Of a DNA stretch of 47,392 nt, positions 6,169 through 13,265 are shown piece by piece. A program made the position numbers and the translations under genes. Each line of letters opens with the position of its first letter. Within the stretch, counting starts at the first letter, position 1. The stretch covers positions 1-47,392 of the forward strand of contig JBBDIG010000009.1 in NCBI GenBank assembly GCA_040880525.1. Reading direction: 5' to 3'. The DNA is from Bacteroidia bacterium. Lineage in GTDB: Bacteria; Bacteroidota; Bacteroidia; CAILMK01; JBBDIG01. The notes beneath the pieces were generated by a model, which made no database searches, was not told the DNA's origin, and saw only the letters and a program-made list of their open reading frames with translations.

Positions 6169-8502
6169 ATGAAACTATTTGCGGGGAGTTTACTGCTCCT
6201 GTTTTGCCTCCTACCTTTTAATGGGAATGCCCAGAAATACACGCTTAGCGGATACATTAAAGATTCCACCAGTGGCGAAGCGCTGATTGGTTCAACCGTT
6301 TATCTGCCCCGCCAGGAGACAGGTGCTGCCGCCAATGCCTATGGTTATTACTCTATTACATTGCCGGCCGACACGCTGGATATGGTGGTCAGCTATGTGG
6401 GCTATGAAAGCCTGGCGAAGCGGATAATCCTGGATCGCAACCGCACGCTCAATATTTCTCTCATTCCGCAGGCCACTATGCTGAAAGCAGCGGTTGTAAC
6501 GGATAAAAAGTCGCGGGAAAATGTAGAGGCACCAAAAATGAGCACTATCGAGGTGAGCGTGGAAACCGTAAAGGAAATGCCTACAATTGGTGGGGAGAAA
6601 GACGTGCTGAAAACATTGCAGTTACTGCCGGGCGTACAAAGCGGCAATGAAGGATCGGCTGGCTTTTACGTGCGCGGTGGCGGCCCCGACCAGAACATGA
6701 TCATGCTTGATGAAGCTGTGGTTTACAATCCGTTTCACCTCTTTGGTTTCTTCAGCATTTTCAACCCGGATGCGCTGCGGAACATCACCCTCATTAAAGG
6801 AGGGTTTCCGGCCAGGTATGGTGGCAGGCTCTCTTCCATCCTGGACATGAGCATGAAGGAGGGCAACTTGAAGGAATACCATGCGGAGGGAGGCATTGGC
6901 CTGATTGCATCGCGCATTACGGCTGAAGGGCCGATCGTTAAAGATAAATCATCCTTCATGGTGAGTGGCAGGCGCACCTATGCTGATGCCGTGGTGCGGC
7001 CATTTTTACCGAAGGGAGAGGATGGTGCCTATTATTTTTATGATGTAAATGGAAAGGTTAATTATAAATTTTCTGATAAAGACCGCATCTACCTTAGCGG
7101 GTATCATGGAAAGGATATTTTCTTTACTAAATTAACAGATGATGATTTCAAACTACGCTATCAGGTGGACTGGGGCAACAATACCGGCACCCTGCGCTGG
7201 AACCATATTTTTACTCAAAAGCTCTTTTCAAACACCTCTCTAATTTATAATGATTACGGTTTTCGGGTCAATTCAGAATTTGATTCAATTAACGTGGGAC
7301 TTTTTTCCGGCATCCGGGACATCACCCTTAAATCAGATTTTGATTATTTTCCAAATACCCGGAACAAATTAACTTTTGGTTTTAATTTCTCCCTGCACCG
7401 GTTTATTCCACAGGCCATCAAAGGCAGTAAGGAAGAAATTGAGGAGGAACTTGGGATCCTGTTCCCGCCTGATCAGGTTAAGAATGTAAACGAATCGGCA
7501 GTTTATGTTAATGATGAAATTATAATTTCTGATGATTTGGCTATAAGCCTGGGTGTGCGAATTCCTTGGTTTAATTATAAAAGCACCAATTATTGGAGCG
7601 TGGAGCCGCGGGTAACGGGAAAGTACAGCCTTTCGGCCAATTCCTCCTTAAAGGCTAGCTATACGGTGATGAACCAGTACCTGCACCTGGTGAGCAGTTC
7701 CTCCATTTCCATTCCGCTTGATTTGTGGGTGCCCAGCAGCGATATTGTAAAACCGCAAATTGCACAACAGGCGGCCGTTGGGTATTTTCAGAATTTCTTT
7801 GACAATAAATACGAAGCAAGTGTAGAGCTTTATTATAAGGATATGCGAAACCAAATAGAATACAGGCCTGGTGCGAATGTATTCTTCAATGATAATATTG
7901 ATGAGGAATTTATCTTTGGGAAAGGTTGGAGTTATGGCGGTGAGTTCTTTTTCAGGAGGCGGGAGGGGCGGCTCAATGGCTGGGTAGGCTATACGCTGGC
8001 ATGGTCCGAGCGGAAATTCCCTGATGTGAACCGGGGGCTTACGTTTCCGGCCAAGTATGACCGAAGGCATGATCTATCTGTAGTGGCATTTTATAATTTC
8101 TCTAAAAAGTGGAGCTTCTCTGCAGTCTTTGTTTATGGAAGCGGGCATTGGGTTACTTTTCCAAAAGGAAGCTACACATTGCCTGTAAATGGTTGGCAGG
8201 ATAATAATTCGTGGTGGATGAATGCCTATCCGGGTGGATCTTTTAATCACTATGAAGGAAGGAACAACCAACGGCTTAGGGCGTACAACCGCCTGGATGT
8301 TGGGCTTAAATATACCGTCCCTGACAGCAAGTGGGATTCAGAATGGCGTCTGGATATATATAATTTATACAGCCGAAGGAATGCTTATTTTATTTATCCG
8401 GTTAAAGAAAAAAACCCGAACAACAACCTCACAAGAACCTATGCCCGGCAAGTTTCCCTTTTTCCAATGATCCCTTCTATCAGTTATAATTTTAAATTTT
8501 AG
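6169..8502 (+). CDS. TonB-dependent receptor with carboxypeptidase-like regulatory domain
   Basis: A 777-residue outer-membrane transporter. After a signal peptide ending near GNAQ, it has a CarboxypepD_reg-like beta-sandwich (SGYIKDSTSGEALIGSTV ... YGYYSITLP), then the TonB plug domain (LKTLQLLPGVQSG, GFYVRGGGPDQN), then a long beta-barrel ending with the aromatic-rich SYNFKF. It is smaller than SusC proteins and lacks a SusD partner. It imports an unknown ligand using TonB energy. The start at 6169 is chosen because the signal peptide begins there and the promoter covers the earlier TTG. It is followed after 4 bases by a DUF4249 lipoprotein and then a small barrel, a common Bacteroidota arrangement. 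Confidence 0.9.
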   Translation: MKLFAGSLLLLFCLLPFNGNAQKYTLSGYIKDSTSGEALIGSTVYLPRQETGAAANAYGYYSITLPADTLDMVVSYVGYESLAKRIILDRNRTLNISLIPQATMLKAAVVTDKKSRENVEAPKMSTIEVSVETVKEMPTIGGEKDVLKTLQLLPGVQSGNEGSAGFYVRGGGPDQNMIMLDEAVVYNPFHLFGFFSIFNPDALRNITLIKGGFPARYGGRLSSILDMSMKEGNLKEYHAEGGIGLIASRITAEGPIVKDKSSFMVSGRRTYADAVVRPFLPKGEDGAYYFYDVNGKVNYKFSDKDRIYLSGYHGKDIFFTKLTDDDFKLRYQVDWGNNTGTLRWNHIFTQKLFSNTSLIYNDYGFRVNSEFDSINVGLFSGIRDITLKSDFDYFPNTRNKLTFGFNFSLHRFIPQAIKGSKEEIEEELGILFPPDQVKNVNESAVYVNDEIIISDDLAISLGVRIPWFNYKSTNYWSVEPRVTGKYSLSANSSLKASYTVMNQYLHLVSSSSISIPLDLWVPSSDIVKPQIAQQAAVGYFQNFFDNKYEASVELYYKDMRNQIEYRPGANVFFNDNIDEEFIFGKGWSYGGEFFFRRREGRLNGWVGYTLAWSERKFPDVNRGLTFPAKYDRRHDLSVVAFYNFSKKWSFSAVFVYGSGHWVTFPKGSYTLPVNGWQDNNSWWMNAYPGGSFNHYEGRNNQRLRAYNRLDVGLKYTVPDSKWDSEWRLDIYNLYSRRNAYFIYPVKEKNPNNNLTRTYARQVSLFPMIPSISYNFKF

Positions 8503-8506
8503 AAAA

Positions 8507-9364
8507 ATGAGAATTCTTAATATTTGTTTCTTTATTTCAACTCTGTTTTTTTATGCCTGCCAGGAAACCATCGAGATTCCTTATGAGGACTATGATGAAA
8601 AAATTGTAGTGTATTGCATGCTGGAGCCAGGGAAACCGCCCCAGGCCAATATCATGGAGAGCAAGGGGTTGGACACACCAGACGAATTGCAGGGTTCGGT
8701 TGTTTTTTTAAATGATGCAGTAGTTACCTTATTTGAAGGCACCACTGCTCATCCAATGTATTTGGTAAAAGGGGTTGAGCAGTTGCCCGATGGTGGAGAT
8801 ACTTATTACTTTACAGACACTGGTGTAACTATTGAGATTGGTAAAAGCTACCGTTTGGAAGTGATGCAGGGCGGCAGGCTGGTAAGTGGTGAAACTTATG
8901 TCCCGGCCCAGGTCCCGGTTACTTCGGTAACCCATGATGTGGTGAGCATTGATTACGAGGATCCTTCTGGTTATATTAGCGGTACAATAAGGATTAAATA
9001 TTTCTTTGATAATCCTGCAGGAATAGGGGACAATTTTGAAGTAGTAAATTTTAACGATGTTTCATTTAGCCTAAGCAATTATGATGTTGAAAGTATTTTG
9101 CGCGATTCAATCCAGGAAAGGCACGAGAATGAGGTGCTGTATTATTTCTCTTCACAAGCCCATGAGGTACAGCTAATCGCTTACACGATAAATTATCCAA
9201 AAACCACTGCGGATTTCATAGAATCCCTGGCCAGTGCGAAATACTCCGGGCAAGATCCCTTTTCTGAGGTGAGTGAAGTGGTGTCCACCATCAGTGGTGG
9301 AATTGGGCTATTTGGTGCAAGGACGGTCAGCGATACCACTACCTGGGATCTTAAATTGAAATAG
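8507..9364 (+). CDS. DUF4249 family lipoprotein
   Basis: A 285-residue lipoprotein with a signal peptide and a lipobox ending at Cys (LFFYAC). The N-terminal mature part IEIPYEDYDEKIVVYCMLEPGKPPQANI and the following immunoglobulin-like strands match the DUF4249 family, almost always encoded beside TonB receptors in Bacteroidota. The likely role is a surface or periplasmic accessory of the adjacent receptor, perhaps ligand capture (inference from context). It begins 4 bases after the receptor stop and is followed 3 bases after its own stop by the next gene, so the three genes are almost certainly one transcript. Confidence 0.8.
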   Translation: MRILNICFFISTLFFYACQETIEIPYEDYDEKIVVYCMLEPGKPPQANIMESKGLDTPDELQGSVVFLNDAVVTLFEGTTAHPMYLVKGVEQLPDGGDTYYFTDTGVTIEIGKSYRLEVMQGGRLVSGETYVPAQVPVTSVTHDVVSIDYEDPSGYISGTIRIKYFFDNPAGIGDNFEVVNFNDVSFSLSNYDVESILRDSIQERHENEVLYYFSSQAHEVQLIAYTINYPKTTADFIESLASAKYSGQDPFSEVSEVVSTISGGIGLFGARTVSDTTTWDLKLK

Positions 9365-9367
9365 AAG

Positions 9368-10048
9368 ATGCGAACACTCATTATTTTAGGATTAATTTTA
9401 TGCATGGCCGGCACACTAGCAGGGCAAACGCAAGCGGACACCGTGAAGAAGCGGATCATTTATTTAAATGCAGGGATTGATTTTAAAGTAGCTGGAATTT
9501 CAGCACAAGTAAACCGGGAGTTCAGTGGAGAATATCTGATTGGCTCCTCCCCTCCCGAATGGGAATGGCGAGAGCGGTCGTTCTCCAAATCGGACTTTAT
9601 GGATAATTATAAAGTTAAAATGTATGGCTTTCATATTTCGCTTTCGCCAATTAAAGCGGTTACTGCCGGGCTTTCCTACCGTGGGGTTTTATTGAAAAAG
9701 CAATGGGATGTGCCTGCGGGTTTCTTTATGATTACCGGTACACTGGCCTATAACCATTACTTTAAAAGTGCCCCGGGGTTGTTTATTACTTTAGGCGGTG
9801 CAGGTGGCAGCTTTCAGGGTACTGATGCCGGGACAGGGCGCGAGATGTATTTTTCAGCAAGGCCAGGCATTGGGTACAGGATAGCCGACCGTTTTACGTT
9901 TATGGCCAACTACAACCACGACTGGATGCTCTACCGTTACCATCCCGAACCATATTATTATGACAAAAGGCAAATGGACAATGCAACCTGGCAATTTTCC
10001 TACGTCAGCCTCACGTTGGAATATCATTTCCACCTCATCCCGGACTAA
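9368..10048 (+). CDS. Outer-membrane beta-barrel protein, third gene of the TonB operon
   Basis: 226 residues with a signal peptide (LIILGLILCMAGTLAGQT). The rest shows alternating hydrophobic strands, many Tyr/Phe/Gly residues and a final strand ending LTLEYHFHLIPD, as in small outer-membrane barrels. No specific family is recognised. Its tight spacing after the DUF4249 gene suggests it works with the receptor. The predicted strands are read by eye. Confidence 0.65.
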   Translation: MRTLIILGLILCMAGTLAGQTQADTVKKRIIYLNAGIDFKVAGISAQVNREFSGEYLIGSSPPEWEWRERSFSKSDFMDNYKVKMYGFHISLSPIKAVTAGLSYRGVLLKKQWDVPAGFFMITGTLAYNHYFKSAPGLFITLGGAGGSFQGTDAGTGREMYFSARPGIGYRIADRFTFMANYNHDWMLYRYHPEPYYYDKRQMDNATWQFSYVSLTLEYHFHLIPD

Positions 10049-10273
10049 AAGTCCCGGGGGCGTTTCCTTCATTCTGTCACCTATAGCCTTTGATTTTTGC
10101 AAAAGCGTCAGTGCTGTCAGTGAATTTTTTTCAGGATTTCTGCCAATAAATCTTTTGTACTGACAAAATTTAGCCTCTGGTTGCTCCAATTTAGTGTTTG
10201 CAAATTATTTGATTAAGTGGGTTTATCAATGATTTTATTCAATTTGATAAACGTAACTTAAACCAATAAAAAC
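10049..10273. promoter_or_regulatory. Leader region of the small heat-shock gene, with inverted repeat
   Basis: AT-rich 225-base intergenic stretch. GTTTATCA at 10221-10228 and TGATAAAC at 10245-10252 form an 8-base inverted repeat with a 16-base centre, placed about 30 bases before the start codon, where an operator could lie. No CIRCE element and no clean TTTG/TAnnTTTG pair was found. Confidence 0.3.
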
Positions 10274-10280
10274 AGGAGGT
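10274..10280 (+). promoter_or_regulatory. Strong Shine-Dalgarno sequence of the small heat-shock gene
   Basis: AGGAGGT, 4 bases before the ATG at 10285. Bacteroidota mostly initiate without such strong anti-SD pairing and use A-rich leaders, so this near-perfect SD stands out. Confidence 0.75.
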
Positions 10281-10284
10281 TATT

Positions 10285-10707
10285 ATGGCACTTGTTAGAT
10301 TTAATGAAATGGACGCGATCCCCGGATCTTTCAGCACTATGCTGGACAGGTTTTTTGAAGATGCAGTAAAAACCAAGGATGGCAATTTCCGTCCCCAGGT
10401 TGATGTATCAGAGACCGAAGATCAATATGAGATTGCTGTTTCTGTACCCGGTCTGAAGAAAGAGGAGTTTAATGTTGAGGTGCAGCAAAATTCCCTGGTC
10501 ATCAGCGGAGAGCGGAAGTTCGTTCGTCAGGAAAATAAAAAGCATCATGTGGTGGAATCGCATTATGGTTCTTTCTACCGGATGTTCACCTTGCCTGATG
10601 ACATAAAAGCAGACAGTATTGATGCTTCTTATGAAGGTGGCATTTTGAATATTGCAATTCCCAAAGACAAGGAAAAAACTGCCACTAAGCAGATAAAGGT
10701 GAAATAA
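10285..10707 (+). CDS. Hsp20/alpha-crystallin small heat-shock protein
   Basis: 140 residues with an alpha-crystallin domain at about 35-130: PQVDVSETEDQYEIAVSVPG, then GERKF, the SFYRMFTLP strand and the closing signature GILNIAIPK (the family A-x-x-x-G-I/V-L motif). It is an ATP-independent holdase that binds unfolding proteins in the cytoplasm. The length is normal. The start is fixed by a strong SD. It stands alone, with its own terminator immediately downstream, and is likely induced by stress, although no known heat-shock operator is seen. Confidence 0.93.
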   Translation: MALVRFNEMDAIPGSFSTMLDRFFEDAVKTKDGNFRPQVDVSETEDQYEIAVSVPGLKKEEFNVEVQQNSLVISGERKFVRQENKKHHVVESHYGSFYRMFTLPDDIKADSIDASYEGGILNIAIPKDKEKTATKQIKVK

Positions 10708-10738
10708 GGGAAACCGGCTAATTAATTCAAATTAAGAA

Positions 10739-10772
10739 GGGAAAGTTCCGGAAGGGCTTTCCCTTTTTTTTT
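10739..10772 (+). terminator. Rho-independent terminator of the small heat-shock gene
   Basis: GGGAAAG (10739-10745) pairs with CTTTCCC (10757-10763), followed by a run of nine T. Confidence 0.9.
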
Positions 10773-10790
10773 GATATTAAAATAATAAAC

Positions 10791-10985
10791 ATATGCCCAG
10801 GAGGAGCTTGTAGCTGAATTAACCTCTGCCTTCATCTGTGCTTCTCTCGGATTTTCAAAGATCATTACCAACAATACCGGCTATTTGAAGGATTGGCTTA
10901 AGGTGGTATTGAAGAATGATCACCGTTTCATCTTTAAAGCAAGTAGTCACGCTGTAAAAGCAAGTGAATACATTTTATCCCAAAC
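10791..10985 (+). pseudogene. C-terminal fragment of an ArdC-like antirestriction protein
   Basis: The plus strand reads YAQEELVAELTSAFICASLGF, then NTGYLKDWLKVVLKNDHRFIFKASSHAVKASEYIL. This closely follows the C terminus of ArdC-type zincin-like metallopeptidase proteins: AREELVAELGAAFLCAELG, then YLxxWLKVLKxDKRxIFxAAxxAxKAADYL. A stop codon lies directly upstream (10785-10787) and the N-terminal ssDNA-binding domain is missing. At about 10980 the sequence passes into an Rhs fragment on the opposite strand. ArdC genes usually ride on plasmids and conjugative elements, so this is a relic of one. The assignment is from remembered family consensus. Confidence 0.65.
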
Positions 10986-11553
10986 GGGTAGTAGTCTTGC
11001 GCACTTACCACATCTGCCAGATAATAGTCAATCCTTTCATTCCCACTGGTATCCTGAGGCAATTTTCTGTCTGTGACCACTACGAGTACGTTCCCCAAAG
11101 ATTGGTCAATTCATACAGTCTTTGACCCCTACAGCGCCTGAAATGAGTGGTATCGGTAACCGTTGTTCCTGAATCCAAATAAGTAATGTCTGTAAGCGTT
11201 CCTTCTTCTGCGTCAAATATACCTTTATAGTGGAACCACTTCAGCGTAAGGCTGTCGTGCTTGTAAGCGCCAAGCCGAGAAGATCCGTACATGTTGTGCT
11301 CTTTCAAATGATAATTTTCTGTAACGTACAACGTGCCATTCAGCCCTAATCGTTCAATCAGTTCATCATAATCGGTAAAGGTACCAGTTACGGTATTGCC
11401 AGTTTGATACGTTGATTCTCTTTCGCACTGCTGCATCTCTAATGTTTGTACTTCCTGATCATGGCGGTTAAAGGTACGAGTTACACTGCATAATCTTCCA
11501 TTGGCATTCCAGATTATTCCGTTAAACTCGCACCAGCAAAGGCTTTATCCAGA
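10934..11553 (-). pseudogene. Rhs/YD-repeat core-region relic with a frameshift
   Basis: On the minus strand, MYGSSRLGAY and then RGQRLYELTN match the conserved core of Bacteroidota Rhs-type proteins (YGSSRLG ... RYELTNHLGNV). After ELTN the frame runs to a stop at 11080. In the next frame the protein continues as LGNVLVVVTDRKLP, then IDYYLADVVSAQDYYPFG, exactly the expected continuation, and ends at 10934 in unrelated sequence. One frameshift near 11093 and loss of both ends make this a pseudogene; Rhs proteins are normally far longer than 1000 residues. The 3' end merges with the ArdC-like fragment. Confidence 0.75.
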
Positions 11554-11645
11554 AATAATAAGGATTAGTGCTATTCCTTTGGTTTAAAAGATAAACCTGT
11601 AATGATAATGAAAGACTTTGAAGCGCATTGTACCCCACCTCCACA

Positions 11646-11686
11646 TAAAAAAAACCCGTTGCGAATATTCGATTCATAACGGGTTT
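11646..11686 (-). terminator. Terminator of the tRNA operon
   Basis: On the minus strand, AAACCCGTT (11678-11686) pairs with AACGGGTTT (11652-11660) around a 17-base loop, followed by a T-run (11646-11654 as A on the plus strand). Confidence 0.85.
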
Positions 11687-11698
11687 AATTAAAAAGCG

Positions 11699-11781
11699 TG
11701 CCCAGGGCGGGACTCGAACCCGCACGACCAGAGGCCACCACCCCCTCAAGATGGCGTGTATACCAATTTCACCACCTGGGC
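11699..11781 (-). tRNA. tRNA-Leu (anticodon GAG)
   Basis: 83 bases on the minus strand, beginning GCCCAGG and ending CCTGGGC plus discriminator A. Anticodon stem CCATC/GGTGG with loop TTGAGGG gives anticodon GAG. A long variable arm (class II) and T arm with GGTTCGAGTCC confirm leucine. CCA is not encoded. It lies downstream of tRNA-Arg in one transcript. Confidence 0.95.
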
Positions 11782-11787
11782 AATTCA

Positions 11788-11803
11788 GTGATCCCATCAG
11801 GAC
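11788..11803. repeat. Duplicate of the 3' end of tRNA-Arg (16 bases), possible attachment-site remnant
   Basis: TGATCCCATCAGGACT occurs here and again at 11853-11868, where it is the 3' end of tRNA-Arg, 65 bases away. Integrases often recombine at tRNA 3' ends and leave such direct repeats. No integrase is present, so this is at most a scar. Confidence 0.5.
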
Positions 11804-11853
11804 TTCCCGACAAAAAACCGGGATAAACTTCTCGTCTGATGATCTCACCTTCG

Positions 11854-11927
11854 TGATCCCATCAGGACTCGAACCTGAAACCTACTGCTTAGAAGGCAGT
11901 TGCTCTATCCGGTTGAGCTATGGGACC
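11854..11927 (-). tRNA. tRNA-Arg (anticodon TCT)
   Basis: 74 bases on the minus strand, GGTCCCA paired with TGGGATC plus A. The anticodon stem ACTGC/GCAGT carries loop CTTCTAA, giving anticodon TCT. D arm and T arm (GGTTCGAGTCC) are standard. CCA is not encoded. First gene of the two-tRNA operon. Confidence 0.95.
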
Positions 11928-11968
11928 AAATCCTTCATCCGGTAGTTTACTACCTGAAAAAAGAGGTG

Positions 11969-11976
11969 CAAAGATA
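11969..11976 (-). promoter_or_regulatory. Promoter -7 element of the tRNA operon (TATCTTTG)
   Basis: Exact match to TAnnTTTG on the minus strand, about 42 bases before the mature 5' end of tRNA-Arg. The -33 region is not a clear TTTG. Confidence 0.6.
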
Positions 11977-12080
11977 ATTGTTCTTCTGAAAAAATCAGGG
12001 TGAACATTCACTTTTCAGGCAGAGCTAATCAAAACTTTCACCAGGAAAAATCATTATAGCTGTTGAATAAAAGAAGAAAT

Positions 12081-13070
12081 ATGGCTTTAGGAAGATTTCA
12101 CATCAGCCATTTATGGAGCCTGCTGAAAGAAACTTATATTGAATGGAACGAGGATGAACCTTTCAGGCTGAGTGCCGTGGTGGCCTATTATGCAATTCTA
12201 TCACTTCCTGCGCTGCTGGTTATCATCATTGCTGTAGCGGGGACGATATTCGGGCCTGATGCCATAAAAGGAGAGATTGCCGGACAAGTGAGCGATATAG
12301 TAGGTTCCGAAGCCGCAAAGCAAACCGAAACAATGATCGCAGAAGCAAGCATGAGCGAGCGAACGGTTACTGCCACCATCATTGGCATTGGTACGCTGAT
12401 CTTTGGCGCAACAGGTGTTTTCTTTCACTTACAGAAATCACTGAATGAAATTTGGGGCGTAAAATCCCAGCCCAAGCGTGCATTCCTCGGCCTGCTGCGC
12501 GACCGTGCATTTTCCTTTGGAATGGTCATGGTCATTGCATTTCTCCTCCTGATCTCTCTTATTGTTTCTGCTGCCCTCTCCGCGCTGAGCAATTGGATCG
12601 TAAGCCAGCTTCCGGGATGGACTATTTATTTTTTCAGGTTCATTGATCTTATAATCTCCCTCGGCATCATCACCATCCTTTTTGCCTTGATATTTAAAGT
12701 ATTGCCAGACGTGAAAATAAAATGGCGGGATGTCTGGACGGGAGCCGTTGTGACTTCCGTGCTGTTTGTAGCCGGCAAATTTGCCTTAGGTCTCTATTTC
12801 AGCGAGGCCGATCCCGGATCAGCCTATGGTGCGGCAGGCTCTGTCATCGTAATTCTGATCTGGATCTCTTATGCCTGCCTGATCCTTTTCTTTGGGGCAG
12901 AATTCACACAGGTTTACGCCCGCAGATATGGCGATCGGATTGAGCCTGCCGACTATGCAGTGCGTACGGCAGACTATTTCACCAACCGCAGAGACCGCAT
13001 CCTGGATCGCGAAGCCAAACGAAAGAATAAGATACAGGAAATTCGACTCAGGAAAAAAAAGGATCAATAA
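12081..13070 (+). CDS. YihY/BrkB family inner-membrane protein
   Basis: A 329-residue protein with about six membrane helices typical of the YihY/BrkB (formerly RNase BN) family. The early PFRLSAVVAYYAILSLPALL segment and the later GAAGSVIVILIWISYACLILFFGAEFTQVYA segment are the family's best conserved parts. The C-terminal tail is Lys/Arg-rich and cytoplasmic. The biochemical role of the family is unsettled; a transporter or envelope role is usually proposed. I chose ATG 12081 rather than TTG 12063 because AAGAAG stands before it and the protein then begins MALGRFHISH. It is transcribed away from the tRNA operon and convergent with clpC. Confidence 0.88.
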   Translation: MALGRFHISHLWSLLKETYIEWNEDEPFRLSAVVAYYAILSLPALLVIIIAVAGTIFGPDAIKGEIAGQVSDIVGSEAAKQTETMIAEASMSERTVTATIIGIGTLIFGATGVFFHLQKSLNEIWGVKSQPKRAFLGLLRDRAFSFGMVMVIAFLLLISLIVSAALSALSNWIVSQLPGWTIYFFRFIDLIISLGIITILFALIFKVLPDVKIKWRDVWTGAVVTSVLFVAGKFALGLYFSEADPGSAYGAAGSVIVILIWISYACLILFFGAEFTQVYARRYGDRIEPADYAVRTADYFTNRRDRILDREAKRKNKIQEIRLRKKKDQ

Positions 13071-13201
13071 CTCTTATAGGCAATCAATGCTTACCACACA
13101 TCAGGTACAGGACAAGAAAAATATTTTAATTCTAATTATTGATTTATTAAAATAGAAACTAAATTTTAACATTAAAATAATTACAGTTTAAAATTAATGC
13201 A

Positions 13202-13237
13202 AAAGGCCGTCTCGACTTAATGTCTGAAACGGCCTTT
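13202..13237. terminator. Bidirectional terminator between the BrkB-type gene and clpC
   Basis: AAAGGCCGT (13202-13210) pairs with ACGGCCTTT (13229-13237). It lies 28 bases beyond the clpC stop and 130 bases beyond the BrkB-type stop; on the minus strand it ends in TTTT. Confidence 0.75.
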
Positions 13238-13265
13238 GCTATTTATTATTTACTCATTCAGTGCA

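Noticed and set aside
10049-10284. CIRCE heat-shock operator before the small heat-shock gene
   Set aside because: TTAGCACTC-N9-GAGTGCTAA is absent; only an unrelated inverted repeat is present.
11522-11848. 108-codon minus-strand frame
   Set aside because: Runs across tRNA-Leu and its terminator.
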